A stretch of 64,000 nt of DNA, taken from NCBI GenBank assembly GCA_045596365.1, contig JAZOCE010000025.1:1-64000 (forward strand), read 5' to 3'. Of the stretch, positions 17,366 through 26,603 are shown piece after piece (position 1 is the stretch's first letter; the number at the start of each line of letters is the position of its first letter). The position numbers and the translations under genes are program-made. The stretch is from RGIG4079 sp045596365 (GTDB lineage: Bacteria > Bacteroidota > Bacteroidia > Bacteroidales > Muribaculaceae). The notes under the pieces were generated by a model. The model did no database searches. It worked only from the letters and a program-made list of their open reading frames with translations, and was not told where the DNA came from.

Positions 17366-20332
17366 TTAGAATGTTAACTCAAGACCGAAAGAAACTTGTT
17401 TAGTGTTTGGATAGTTACCAAGTTGTACATTACTGTCAACTTCAGGGTCATAACCTTGATAGTCAGTAATTGTCCACAAGTTACGTCCGATAAAGAATAC
17501 TTTACATCCTTCAACAAATCCTGTTTTACGGATAATGTTTTGAGGAAGGTTATAACTTACCGACAAATTCTTCAAACGCATGAATGAAGCATCTTCAAGC
17601 AAGTGAGTGTCAAATTGCATTGGAGATTCAGGTGTTGATATATCTGTGATATCACCCGGTTTTTGCCACATTGTAAACATCTTAGTTGTTTGGTTATTTT
17701 TAGATGCAAATTGTGGGTTTTCAACAAACCAACGTTCGTTGTTGATTAGGTGTTGGCCTAACATGAAAGAGAAGTCGGCGCTTACTGTAATGCCTTTCCA
17801 GCTCACACGTGTTCCGAAACCACCTGACCATGGTGCATAACGTTGTTTTCCTGTGAAAACTGCGTCATCTTCAGAGTAGACTTTTGTCAAATTTCCGTTT
17901 TTATCTTTCCACATATTGTAACCATCGCGTGGGTCAACGCCAGCCCAACGAGTGTAAAAATATTCACCATAAGGTTTGCCTACTTGTAGTTTTAAACCTG
18001 TATTAGCCAATACATATTCATCGCGACCATTGAACAATTCTGTGATTTCGTTTTGGTTATAGTTAACATTTGCTGAAACGCTCCAGTCAACACCATAGAA
18101 ATCTTTGAAGATATCAACATTAACTGTAGCATCGAAACCACGGTTGCGCATACTTGCAACGTTACCCCATCCTGAAGCAAACCCTGTTGTATATGAATAA
18201 GGAATATCCATCAACATATCTTCAGTCAAACGATTATAATATTCAAGATCAACGCTTACACGATCCAATACGCGACCACTGATTCCAATGTTAGTTGATT
18301 TAACAACTTCCCATGTCAAATCAGGGTTAGCTGCATTAGCAATTGCAGTACCACCAACACCACCATAAAGAGGTCCAGAACCAACAAGACCGAGAGACAT
18401 ATATGGGTCAAGACCTGATGAGTTACCAATCAAACCATAACTTACTTTTAATTGCAATGAGTTCAACCATTTAATATCTTTCATGAGATCTTCTTTCTTG
18501 ATATTCCACATTGCACCTGCCGACCAGAAGTTACCCCATTGTTTGTTCTTTGCAAATAATGAAGAACCGTCACGACGGAATGTGAAATCAGCGAAATATT
18601 TCTCATCATAGTTATAGCTCAATGTTCCGAAGAATGAGTTAAACACTTTGTCATATTTGCTGTGAGAAGGCAAAGTGGGCACTGAACCTGCACTCATCAA
18701 AGTCAAACGAGTATCAGTCAATCCATCTACACTTGCTCCAAATGATTCATTCTTAGTGATAATAGATTCTTGACCTGCAAGAACTGCGATATTATGCATT
18801 TTTTCGATATCAAAACGATATTCAGCAGTATTGGTGTAAGTGAATTGATAGTAGCGTTGGAATGATTCGCTTGCTGAACCATTTCCTTCAAATGGATCTA
18901 TAGGAAGTGCTACTTGTGATGCACGATAATCAAACGCTTCAACACCTTGAGCAGCACGTATGTTCAAACCTTTGATAGGGTTAAGATTTATAAAAGTACC
19001 ACCGTTGATGCGTACCATATCTTTGTGTCCTGGTTGGATTTCTGACAAATAATATGGGTTATAGTAACTAAGTTTGTCAAAATAATCAAGACGATCGCCA
19101 TAACCAGCAAAAGAGCCATCTTCGTTGCGAAGAATTTCATAGTAAGATTGGTCGGGACGATAAATACGAGAAGCGTATGCCTTGTTATATACAGAGTTTG
19201 CAGTACCACCAAACGCTGCTGTGATATATTTTTGATAAGACAAACTCAAGTTAGCGCCCACGCGAATCCATGAATTAACATTTGCATCAATATTTGAGCG
19301 CAAAGTTTCACGACGAAGGTTAGAGTCGTCCATGATACCATCAGCATCATAGTGGCTGAATGACAAGTAGTAGTTTAATTCTTCAGTACCACCAGTGATG
19401 CTTAAGTCATATTGTTGCATTGGTGCTGAGCCTCCAAAGAATACATCTGCCCAATCAGTAGAAATACCATTGTCAATATAGAATTTCTTTTCAGCTTGGA
19501 ATGCAGCGTTGTTCTTCATTGAAGGATCAAGCATTTCTTGGAAATTCAACCATTGTTCAGCGTTCATCATGTTCATGCGGTCTCCTGTCATCTTAGAGAT
19601 ACCATATTGTGCACTGATTTGAACTTTAGCTTTTTGTCCGCGTTTCCCTTTTTTAGATGTCAAGATAACAACACCATTAGCAGCACGAGAACCATAGATG
19701 GCTGTTGCTGATGCATCTTTCAATACTGTCATTGTCTCAATATCATTAGGATTCAATGCAGTAAATGCTCCTGAAGAGATTGGAGAGCCATCAAGGATAA
19801 ACAATGGTTCAGAGCTACTGTTGATAGAGCTGACACCACGTATGCGCATACTTGCAGAACTGCTGGGCTCACCACTTGAAGTGAATACTTGAAGACCGGC
19901 AACTTGTCCTTGAAGAGCATCACCAATATTAGCTACCGGCGAATTTTCTACGATATCACCACTTACAGCAGTTACAGATCCTACGATAGAACCAAGTTTA
20001 CGAGCAGAACCATAACCGGTAACAACAATTTCATCAAGAGTTGTATCACCCACTGCAAGTTTAATTGTCATGTTGTCAGTGATTGTGACTGTTTGTGGTT
20101 GCATACCCACATAAGACACATTAATCTGAGTAACTTTGTCGGGAACGGTTAAAGTAAACTTACCATCAAGGTCAGTTGCCACTCCGTTTCCTCCACCCAC
20201 CGGCAAAACAGTTGCACCAATTAGAGGTTCACCTGTCCCGGCATCAATTACAGTACCCGACACTTTCTTTTGTGCATATGCACTTAAAGAGATAGTCAAG
20301 ACTGTCAAAAGTAATAGAAACAGCTTTTTCAT
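17366..20332 (-). CDS. SusC/RagA TonB-dependent transporter (left operon)
   Basis: 988 residues. Signal peptide (1-20, ending AYAQ), CarboxypepD-reg-like domain (about 22-95) with GTVIDAGTGEPLIGATV, TonB box region DEIVVTGYG (about 100-108), plug domain with MRIRGVSS, PLFILDG and VLKDASATAIYGSRAANGVV, then a barrel ending LGLELTF. It imports a ligand delivered by SusD. Its first 31 bases of coding sequence and the 22 bases before them are identical, in inverted orientation, to the start of the right SusC gene. No TAnnTTTG promoter is visible in front of it in the present orientation of the intergenic DNA; the closest is TATAGTTG at 20440-20433. Confidence 0.96.
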   Translation of the reverse strand: MKKLFLLLLTVLTISLSAYAQKKVSGTVIDAGTGEPLIGATVLPVGGGNGVATDLDGKFTLTVPDKVTQINVSYVGMQPQTVTITDNMTIKLAVGDTTLDEIVVTGYGSARKLGSIVGSVTAVSGDIVENSPVANIGDALQGQVAGLQVFTSSGEPSSSASMRIRGVSSINSSSEPLFILDGSPISSGAFTALNPNDIETMTVLKDASATAIYGSRAANGVVILTSKKGKRGQKAKVQISAQYGISKMTGDRMNMMNAEQWLNFQEMLDPSMKNNAAFQAEKKFYIDNGISTDWADVFFGGSAPMQQYDLSITGGTEELNYYLSFSHYDADGIMDDSNLRRETLRSNIDANVNSWIRVGANLSLSYQKYITAAFGGTANSVYNKAYASRIYRPDQSYYEILRNEDGSFAGYGDRLDYFDKLSYYNPYYLSEIQPGHKDMVRINGGTFINLNPIKGLNIRAAQGVEAFDYRASQVALPIDPFEGNGSASESFQRYYQFTYTNTAEYRFDIEKMHNIAVLAGQESIITKNESFGASVDGLTDTRLTLMSAGSVPTLPSHSKYDKVFNSFFGTLSYNYDEKYFADFTFRRDGSSLFAKNKQWGNFWSAGAMWNIKKEDLMKDIKWLNSLQLKVSYGLIGNSSGLDPYMSLGLVGSGPLYGGVGGTAIANAANPDLTWEVVKSTNIGISGRVLDRVSVDLEYYNRLTEDMLMDIPYSYTTGFASGWGNVASMRNRGFDATVNVDIFKDFYGVDWSVSANVNYNQNEITELFNGRDEYVLANTGLKLQVGKPYGEYFYTRWAGVDPRDGYNMWKDKNGNLTKVYSEDDAVFTGKQRYAPWSGGFGTRVSWKGITVSADFSFMLGQHLINNERWFVENPQFASKNNQTTKMFTMWQKPGDITDISTPESPMQFDTHLLEDASFMRLKNLSVSYNLPQNIIRKTGFVEGCKVFFIGRNLWTITDYQGYDPEVDSNVQLGNYPNTKQVSFGLELTF
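20157..20197. repeat. Outer inverted repeat, left copy (41 bp, in left susC)
   Basis: It matches the reverse complement of 20804-20844 exactly over 41 bases. It encodes the GGGNGVATDLDGKF part of the N-terminal domain in both SusC proteins. Confidence 0.9.
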
Positions 20333-20353
20333 ACTTAATTTAAATTAGACATA
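20301..20353. repeat. Middle inverted repeat, left copy (53 bp)
   Basis: Exact reverse complement of 20645-20697. It covers the last 21 bases of the leader, the ATG and about ten codons of the left susC. Confidence 0.95.
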
Positions 20354-20398
20354 AAAATTATACATTGATTTAGTTTGAAATTTCAATCTTTGAAATCA

Positions 20399-20432
20399 CT
20401 TAATTTGTGAAATCTCTTGCTAAGAGATTTCA
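20399..20432. repeat. Inner inverted repeat, left copy, itself palindromic
   Basis: It contains a perfect 13-bp palindrome with a GCT spacer (20406-20418/20422-20434). As a whole it is an inverted copy of 20584-20615 with 31 matched positions and one short indel. There is no T run after it, so it is not a terminator. Confidence 0.9.
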
Positions 20433-20539
20433 CAACTATACAATTGCCTAATTTTTAAGTAGTAACACGCGTGCTCTGCTGTAAAATATCAAATTTTAGA
20501 TTTTGGCAAAATGTTAAATCTGGAGAAAAAATGCTTTCA

Positions 20540-20573
20540 TTTGTTTATAATAAGAGAATTTATACTATCTTTG
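20540..20573 (+). promoter_or_regulatory. Promoter of the right SusC operon
   Basis: TTTG (20540-20543), a 22-base spacer, and TATCTTTG (20566-20573). The predicted transcript start is near 20580, so the palindrome at 20584-20607 would form a hairpin at the very 5' end of the mRNA. Confidence 0.7.
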
Positions 20574-20583
20574 CAATTTGATA

Positions 20584-20615
20584 TGAAATCTCTTAGCAAG
20601 AGATTGCAAATTAAG
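20584..20615. repeat. Inner inverted repeat, right copy
   Basis: Reverse-complement partner of 20399-20432. Its core also forms a near-palindrome (AATCTCTT-AGC-AAGAGATT). Confidence 0.9.
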
Positions 20616-20644
20616 AATGGAAGAAAATTTATTTAATATTAATG

Positions 20645-20697
20645 TATGTCTAATTTAAATTAAGTATGAAAAAGCTGTTTCTATTACTTTTGACAGT
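20645..20697. repeat. Middle inverted repeat, right copy (53 bp)
   Basis: Exact reverse complement of 20301-20353. It covers the leader end, ATG and about ten codons of the right susC. Confidence 0.95.
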
Positions 20698-23600
20698 AGC
20701 TACTTTTGCACTTTGTGCTTCTGCACAAACTCGCACAGTGCGCGGTACTGTCGTGTATGCCGGAGACGGTGAGCCTTTGGCAGGCGCAACCATCTTGCCG
20801 GTTGGTGGAGGAAACGGAGTGGCAACTGACCTTGATGGTAAGTTCACTTTGACAATTCCCTCTAAAGTAACAAAACTTAATGTATCTTATGTAGGTATGA
20901 CAACGCAACAAGTTGCCGTTACCGACGGAGAGATGCGCATTGCGTTGACAAATTCAGACAACAACCTTGACGAAGTCATGGTCGTTGCCTATGGTACAGC
21001 CAAGAAATCGGCTTACACCGGTTCTGCATCGGTCGTTAAAGCCGATGATCTTGAAGACCGCTTGGTCTCTAACGTAACCAACGCTCTTGCCGGAGCTGTT
21101 TCAGGTGTACAAACACAAAGTTCAAATGGTCAACCCGGTACTTCTGCAACAGTACGCATCCGCGGTATCGGTTCATTGTATGCAAGCAATACTCCATTGT
21201 ATGTGTTGGATGGCATGCCATATGATGGCGACATCGCATCAATCAACCCTTCTGACATTGAGTCAATGACAGTATTGAAAGATGCTGCCGCTGCTGCTCT
21301 TTATGGTGCTCGTGGTGCTAATGGTGTAATCCTCATCAATACTAAAAAGGGTAAATCAGGTGATGCAAAAGTAACATTTGATGCTCGTTGGGGTGCAAAC
21401 TCTCGTCAAGTAACTAACTATGACGTTATTGAAAGCCCTGAGCAATACATGGAAACTATGTATCAAGCTCTTTACAATGGTGCTTACTATAATCAAGGTA
21501 TGACTGCAGATGCAGCTCATCAATATGCAAACAATCAACTTGTTCCTTACCTTGGATATCAAGTATTTACTGTGCCTGAAGGAGAAAACATGATTGGACT
21601 TGATGGTAAAATGAATCCTAATGCTCGTCGTGGTTATAGCGATGGTCAATATTACTATACTCCTGACAATTGGGCTGATGGAACATATCGTAATGGTTTC
21701 CGTCAAGAATACAACTTGAGTGTATCAGGTGGTAATGATCGTCTCAACTATTTTGTGTCAGCTGCTTATCTTAATGACGAAGGTATTATCCAAAATTCAG
21801 CTTACGAACGTCTTTCTACTCGTGCAAGCGTTGACTATCAAGCAAAAGAATGGTTGAAGATTGGTACAAATATGTCATACGTAAATGCTACATCAAAATA
21901 TCCTGGAGAACAAACAAATTCAGGCTCATCAGGTAATGCATTTGATATAGCAAATACACTTGCTCCTATCTATCCAATGTATGTGCGTAATGCTGATGGA
22001 TCATATGCAATTGACTCTCGTTTCAATCGTCGCATATATGACTATGGTGATGGTCAAAGCACAAACTTTGCTCGTCCTAATATGTCAATGTCTAACCCTA
22101 TGAGTGACCTTCTTTACAATACTGAAGAATATCTAATGGATATCTTTAATGGTAAATGGTATGCTCAAATCAACCCAATTGAAGGTTTGACTGTAACAGG
22201 AAACGTAGGTTTGACAATCGACAATACTCGTTATCACTCAGCAGGTAACAAATATTACGGTCAATCAGCTTCTTATATTGGTACTGCTTATCAATCAGCA
22301 TCACGCATGCGTGGTTTGAACCTACAAGCTCTTGCCAACTATAAGAAAACATTTAATAATACACACACAATTGATGTTCTTGCCGGTTATGAAAGCTATG
22401 ACTATAATACTGAAAACGTTGACGCATCAGGTCAAAATACATATATCGATGGTAATTGGGCAGTAAACAATACATTGCTTAGCAATCGTTGGGGATATGG
22501 TGCTTCTGACTCATACGCTACTCGCGGTTTCATCGGTCGTGTGAACTATGATTACAACCAAAAATATTATGGTAGCGTGTCTTATCGTCGTGATGCTTCT
22601 TCTCGTTTCCATCCGGATAACCGTTGGGGTGATTTCTTCTCTGTCAGCGCTGCTTGGGATATGGCCAAAGAGTCATTCATCAAAGATAATGCAAGCTGGG
22701 TTGATATGTTGAAAGTGAAAGCTTCTTTCGGTCAACAAGGTAACGACAACATTGGTAACCTCTATGCTTACTTAGATCAATACAAGATTACAGGTACTAA
22801 CAGTTGGTCAGACGGTACACTTACATACAAAGGTAACCCTGAATTGACATGGGAAAAATCAAACGCATTCAACGTTGGTGCTGATTTCAGCTTGTGGCAA
22901 AGCAAGTTGTCAGGTACAATAGAATATTTCAGCCGTCAAACATCTGACATGCTCTACAATCGTCCTGTTTCTCCATCACTTGGATACTCTTCAATTCCTG
23001 TAAACATCGGTTCTGTTCGCAACTATGGTGTTGAAATTGAACTTAACTATCGAGCTCTTGCAACTCGCGACATCACTCTTGATGTTAATGCAAATGCAAC
23101 TTTCATCAACAACAAGATTCTTGAACTTGCTCCTGAATTGAATGGTGAAATGATTTCAGGTACTCGCATCTTGCGCGAAGACGAATCAATGTATCAATTG
23201 TATCTTGTAAAATATGCAGGTGTTGATCCAGCAACCGGTGAAGCTCTATACTGGACTCGCGATCCTCAAACATACAAAGATGAAGATGGCGTAGAACAAA
23301 TTCTAAAAGATGAAAAAGGTAAAACAGTATATGGTGAAGAATATATTACATCTGACTGGAAATCGGCTTATGATAACAACCGTCAAGCAACAGGTGACAT
23401 TCTTCCAACAGTATATGGTGGTTTCGGTGCTACTTTGAGCGCTTACGGATTTGATTTCTCTATCCAATGTGCTTATCAATTGGGCGGAAAAATGTTTGAC
23501 TCAGGTTACCAAGGCCTTATGCACTATGGTATGTCAAGTTCAGCTGGTATCAACTGGCACAAAGATATCTTGAACGCATGGACTCCAACAAACACTAAAA

Positions 23601-23893
23601 CAAATGTTCCTCGCTTGAATGCAGAAGATGCTCGCGGATTCTCTAATAGTGATCGCGCTCTTGTGTCTTCAAATTATCTTGCAATCAATAACATCACTCT
23701 TGGTTATACATTGCCAAGCAAATGGACTAAGAAAATTAATGTAGAATCAGTTCGTTTCTATGGTTCTGCCGATGGTGTAGCTCTATTCAGTGCTCGTAAA
23801 GGTCTTGACCCACGTCAAAGCTACACAAGCTCAACAACTTCTACTTATACAGCTACACGTTGTATCTCTGGTGGTATCAAGTTAGTATTCTAA
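20666..23893 (+). CDS. SusC/RagA TonB-dependent transporter (right operon)
   Basis: 1075 residues. Signal peptide to about residue 20 (CASAQ), CarboxypepD-reg-like domain with GTVVYAGDGEPLAGATI, TonB box region DEVMVVAYG, plug with VRIRGIGSLYASNTPLYVLDG and LKDAAAAALYGARGANGVI, then the barrel ending GGIKLVF. Signal peptide and N-terminal domain are close to those of the divergent SusC, while plug and barrel differ strongly, so the ligands probably differ. It carries the only consensus promoter in the shared intergenic region and is therefore probably the expressed member of the pair in this orientation. Alternating A-free codon choices such as GCT, CGT and GAA dominate, which suggests high expression. 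Confidence 0.96.
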   Translation: MKKLFLLLLTVATFALCASAQTRTVRGTVVYAGDGEPLAGATILPVGGGNGVATDLDGKFTLTIPSKVTKLNVSYVGMTTQQVAVTDGEMRIALTNSDNNLDEVMVVAYGTAKKSAYTGSASVVKADDLEDRLVSNVTNALAGAVSGVQTQSSNGQPGTSATVRIRGIGSLYASNTPLYVLDGMPYDGDIASINPSDIESMTVLKDAAAAALYGARGANGVILINTKKGKSGDAKVTFDARWGANSRQVTNYDVIESPEQYMETMYQALYNGAYYNQGMTADAAHQYANNQLVPYLGYQVFTVPEGENMIGLDGKMNPNARRGYSDGQYYYTPDNWADGTYRNGFRQEYNLSVSGGNDRLNYFVSAAYLNDEGIIQNSAYERLSTRASVDYQAKEWLKIGTNMSYVNATSKYPGEQTNSGSSGNAFDIANTLAPIYPMYVRNADGSYAIDSRFNRRIYDYGDGQSTNFARPNMSMSNPMSDLLYNTEEYLMDIFNGKWYAQINPIEGLTVTGNVGLTIDNTRYHSAGNKYYGQSASYIGTAYQSASRMRGLNLQALANYKKTFNNTHTIDVLAGYESYDYNTENVDASGQNTYIDGNWAVNNTLLSNRWGYGASDSYATRGFIGRVNYDYNQKYYGSVSYRRDASSRFHPDNRWGDFFSVSAAWDMAKESFIKDNASWVDMLKVKASFGQQGNDNIGNLYAYLDQYKITGTNSWSDGTLTYKGNPELTWEKSNAFNVGADFSLWQSKLSGTIEYFSRQTSDMLYNRPVSPSLGYSSIPVNIGSVRNYGVEIELNYRALATRDITLDVNANATFINNKILELAPELNGEMISGTRILREDESMYQLYLVKYAGVDPATGEALYWTRDPQTYKDEDGVEQILKDEKGKTVYGEEYITSDWKSAYDNNRQATGDILPTVYGGFGATLSAYGFDFSIQCAYQLGGKMFDSGYQGLMHYGMSSSAGINWHKDILNAWTPTNTKTNVPRLNAEDARGFSNSDRALVSSNYLAINNITLGYTLPSKWTKKINVESVRFYGSADGVALFSARKGLDPRQSYTSSTTSTYTATRCISGGIKLVF
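20804..20844. repeat. Outer inverted repeat, right copy (41 bp, in right susC)
   Basis: Exact reverse complement of 20157-20197, inside the N-terminal domain coding region. Confidence 0.9.
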
Positions 23894-23913
23894 TCATTAA
23901 AAAAGATAGAACA

Positions 23914-25512
23914 ATGAAAAAATTAAATAAAATATTTGTTGCCGCAATCTCGGGACTTTTGCTCGTAGGCTGTAATGACCTCGATACTGAGCCACTGGGA
24001 GGAACAGTAACATCTGACCAAAAACAAGACGTTTATGCTGATGCTCCTGAAATGCTTGAAGCATCGGTAACAGGTATCCCTGCTACAGCCAATCAATTTG
24101 GACTTGTGCTTGGTTCAAGTTATCATAACGACTTCGGTTATCCTGCGTTGATGCTTCACATGGATACTCGTGGTTATGACTTCGTGAGTGAAAACATCGG
24201 TTACAACTGGTTCTCATCAGAAGTTTCATACACTGACCACATTACAAATGGTGTTTACACCTATAATGTGTGGGCTAACATGTATAACCAAATCAAATCA
24301 GCAAATACAGTTGTTAAAGCAGTAGATCCTAATACAGAAGATCCTACGCTAAAATATTATCTTGCACAAGCTCTTGCTTATCGTGCATTTGACTATCATG
24401 TGCTTGCTCAATTGTATCAATTCAACTACGTTGGTAATCAATCAATGCCTTGTGTGCCATTGATTCTTGCTGAAAATGAAGATGCTGTTGCCGCTGCCGG
24501 TGGTGCTCCTCGTTCAACAGTTGAAGAGGTTTATACTCAAATCCTTAGTGACCTTAACTCTGCAATTACATTATTGGAAGGAACTTCAGCTTCAATTGTT
24601 GCAGGTCGTGAAGGCAAAAAATTCATCTCTCTTGCAGTTGCTCGCGGTCTTCGTGCTCGCGTTTACTTGACAATGCAAAAATGGGCTGAAGCAGCTGCTG
24701 ATGCTCAATGGGTTATCACTAACTCAGGTGCTACTCCTTACAGCATTGCCGATGTAAGCAAACCTTGTATGTCTGACGCATCAGATAACTCATGGTTGTG
24801 GGCTGTTATTGTTGAAGAAGGTGATCGTGTAGTAACTACAGGTATCTGTAACTGGCCTTCTCACATGGGCTCATTGAACTATGGTTATGCTTCAGTAGGT
24901 GCATGGCGTTGTATCAGCAAGAAATTGTATAACACAATCTCTGATAGTGATGCTCGTAAAGGATGGTGGCTTGATGAAAATGCTAAGTCGGCTAATCTTA
25001 GCAACAGCCAACAATCTTATATGAGCCAAGCAGGTGCATATCCTTATACTCAAGTTAAATTTGCTCCTTATGGAGATGAAATCTATACATCAACAAATGC
25101 TAATGATATTCCTTTGATGCGTATCGAAGAAATGTATCTAATCCTTGCTGAAGCTCAAGCTATGAGCGGTGATGCAGCATCGGGAGCGGCTACATTGAAA
25201 TCATTCGTGAGCACATATCGTGATCCTTCATACGCGTTTGCAGGTGCTACCAAAGAGCTTGTACAAACTGAGGTATATCGTCAACGTCGCATCGAACTTT
25301 GGGGTGAAGGTATGTCATGGTTTGACATCATGCGTCTTGGCGTTGGTGTAGACCGTCGTGGTGCAGGTTTTGCAAGCAATGTTTGTTTCAATATCGCTCC
25401 TAACGATCCAATCATGATTCTTCTTATTCCTATCGATGAAGTAGAAGCTAACCCAAATCTTGGAGATAATAACCCTGAATCATCAGACCCAACTCCGGTA
25501 GCTGATATTTAA
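23914..25512 (+). CDS. SusD/RagB-family surface lipoprotein (right operon)
   Basis: 532 residues. The frame is open further upstream into susC, but the ATG at 23914 gives a proper lipoprotein signal with Cys20 (LLVGC), so the longer start is rejected. Body landmarks are LAQALAYRAFDYHVLAQLY, GLRARVYLTMQKW, and a C-terminal block EVYRQRRIELWGEGMSWFDIMRLG followed by LLIPIDEVEANPNLGDNNPE. It pairs with the preceding SusC (20-base gap) as the ligand-binding lid. It is divergent from the left-operon SusD in both length and sequence. Confidence 0.95.
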   Translation: MKKLNKIFVAAISGLLLVGCNDLDTEPLGGTVTSDQKQDVYADAPEMLEASVTGIPATANQFGLVLGSSYHNDFGYPALMLHMDTRGYDFVSENIGYNWFSSEVSYTDHITNGVYTYNVWANMYNQIKSANTVVKAVDPNTEDPTLKYYLAQALAYRAFDYHVLAQLYQFNYVGNQSMPCVPLILAENEDAVAAAGGAPRSTVEEVYTQILSDLNSAITLLEGTSASIVAGREGKKFISLAVARGLRARVYLTMQKWAEAAADAQWVITNSGATPYSIADVSKPCMSDASDNSWLWAVIVEEGDRVVTTGICNWPSHMGSLNYGYASVGAWRCISKKLYNTISDSDARKGWWLDENAKSANLSNSQQSYMSQAGAYPYTQVKFAPYGDEIYTSTNANDIPLMRIEEMYLILAEAQAMSGDAASGAATLKSFVSTYRDPSYAFAGATKELVQTEVYRQRRIELWGEGMSWFDIMRLGVGVDRRGAGFASNVCFNIAPNDPIMILLIPIDEVEANPNLGDNNPESSDPTPVADI

Positions 25513-25540
25513 TTTCTAACTTAAAACAAAGAGTATTAAT

Positions 25541-26410
25541 ATGAAACTATTTAAATTCTCTATATTGTCATTGTTTGCCGCTATGGTAGCATTGACATCT
25601 TGTAGCGAAGATGGCTATTGGGATGGCTATAAAGACAAAGGAACAGTTTATTCTTTTGCTCAAGCTGCTATTTCGGCAAGCTACACTCCGGGAAGTATTG
25701 ATGCAGAAATCCCTGTTATCGTTTCTCGTAATAACACAAGTGGTGATGTAACTCTTCCCATTTCAGTAGTTATCGATGTAGAAGGTTCTATGTCGGTTCC
25801 CGCCCAAGTATCATTTAAAAATGGCGAAGCTTCTGCAACTTTGGCATTGGCGTTAAATCCAGATTTGACTCCAGGTACTTATAGCGCAGAATTATCATTT
25901 GATAGTGATCAATGCTCAGTTGTTGGTGATAGCATATGTGAAGTAACTATCACTATTGATTATAGCTGGGTATCTTTAGGTTATGGATATTTTATGGACC
26001 AATTCGTATTAGGCTCAGGCATTTATGAAGTAGAAATACTTCAAGCTGAAGGTTTTGAACGCTATCGCGTTGTTAATCCTTACAACCAAGGACACGCTTC
26101 AGATGATGGAGAATGGGCAGATTGGTTGACAGGTAAATATCCAAAATATCTTGAATTCTGGACTGAAGATGATGGCAAAACAATTGGATTTAATCCGGTA
26201 GATCTTGGTATCAATTATGAAGGTGTTGCAGGTCAAGGTATTGTAGCATATCCTTATTATTACTTCAACTCAACATTGGGTAATGGTGCTTACACATGCT
26301 GGTATCAAGAAGGTCACGCATGTTTGTCTCCATATTACTATATTGACGGTGTTGGTGGTTGGAATTACACAACTAATATGGGTGTTATTCAAATTCTTCT
26401 CCCAGAATAA
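25541..26410 (+). CDS. Surface lipoprotein, third gene of the right SusC/D operon
   Basis: 289 residues. Lipobox ends at Cys21 (ALTSC) with SEDG after it. Residues about 35-145 form one beta-sandwich module of Calx-beta or DUF1735-like appearance (VIVSRNNTSGDVTLPISV, FKNGEASATLAL, YSAELSF). The C-terminal half is rich in Tyr, Trp and Gly and unrecognised (YPYYYFNSTLGNGAYTCWYQEGHAC). The layout mirrors the lipoprotein of the left operon. It probably helps bind the same ligand as SusD, inferred from position. A strong terminator follows. Confidence 0.7.
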   Translation: MKLFKFSILSLFAAMVALTSCSEDGYWDGYKDKGTVYSFAQAAISASYTPGSIDAEIPVIVSRNNTSGDVTLPISVVIDVEGSMSVPAQVSFKNGEASATLALALNPDLTPGTYSAELSFDSDQCSVVGDSICEVTITIDYSWVSLGYGYFMDQFVLGSGIYEVEILQAEGFERYRVVNPYNQGHASDDGEWADWLTGKYPKYLEFWTEDDGKTIGFNPVDLGINYEGVAGQGIVAYPYYYFNSTLGNGAYTCWYQEGHACLSPYYYIDGVGGWNYTTNMGVIQILLPE

Positions 26411-26433
26411 TAAACATATAGTTATCTGAATTT

Positions 26434-26464
26434 AAGAGGTCGCGATGAAACACCGCGACCTCTT
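26434..26464 (+). terminator. Terminator of the right SusC/D operon
   Basis: An 11-bp perfect stem (26434-26444 with 26454-26464), a nine-base loop, then TTTTT. Confidence 0.9.
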
Positions 26465-26546
26465 TTTGTTTGACGTTTTTGCTGCCTTAGATTTCGAATG
26501 CCTTTTTGCAATTAGAAAGAGATAAGTGTGTTTTTTGTGGAAATAA

Positions 26547-26578
26547 TTTGGTTATTTAGGATAAAGGCTATAATTTTG
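26547..26578 (+). promoter_or_regulatory. Promoter of the ilv operon
   Basis: TTTG (26547-26550), exactly 20 bases, then TAATTTTG (26571-26578). Transcription would start about 20 bases before the leader peptide ATG. Confidence 0.8.
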
Positions 26579-26603
26579 CAATCTAAATAAAGAAAATAGC
26601 AAT

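Larger units (their letters stand above)
20399..20615. promoter_or_regulatory. Candidate invertible promoter segment between divergent susC genes
   Basis: The inner inverted repeats bound about 150 bases of unique AT-rich DNA (20433-20583). That DNA holds one consensus promoter, reading toward the right susC. Inversion between the repeats would put the same promoter at about 20448-20441 on the minus strand, about 100 bases before the left susC start. Known Bacteroides phase-variable capsule and SusC loci use inverted-repeat-flanked promoters in this way. That this one inverts is inferred, since no recombinase lies in the window. Confidence 0.55.

Noticed and set aside
20406..20434. Perfect 13-bp hairpin as a terminator
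   Set aside because: No T run follows on either strand, and it is duplicated in inverted form on the other side of the promoter, so it is treated as a repeat or recombination/operator site.
21356..21706. 116-codon frame on the minus strand inside the right susC
   Set aside because: Ser/Ile/Thr-rich reading with no start context, fully inside a well-supported gene; a shadow of it.
23860..23913. Longer start for the right SusD protein
   Set aside because: The extension lies inside the end of susC and hides the lipoprotein signal; the ATG at 23914 gives a proper lipobox.
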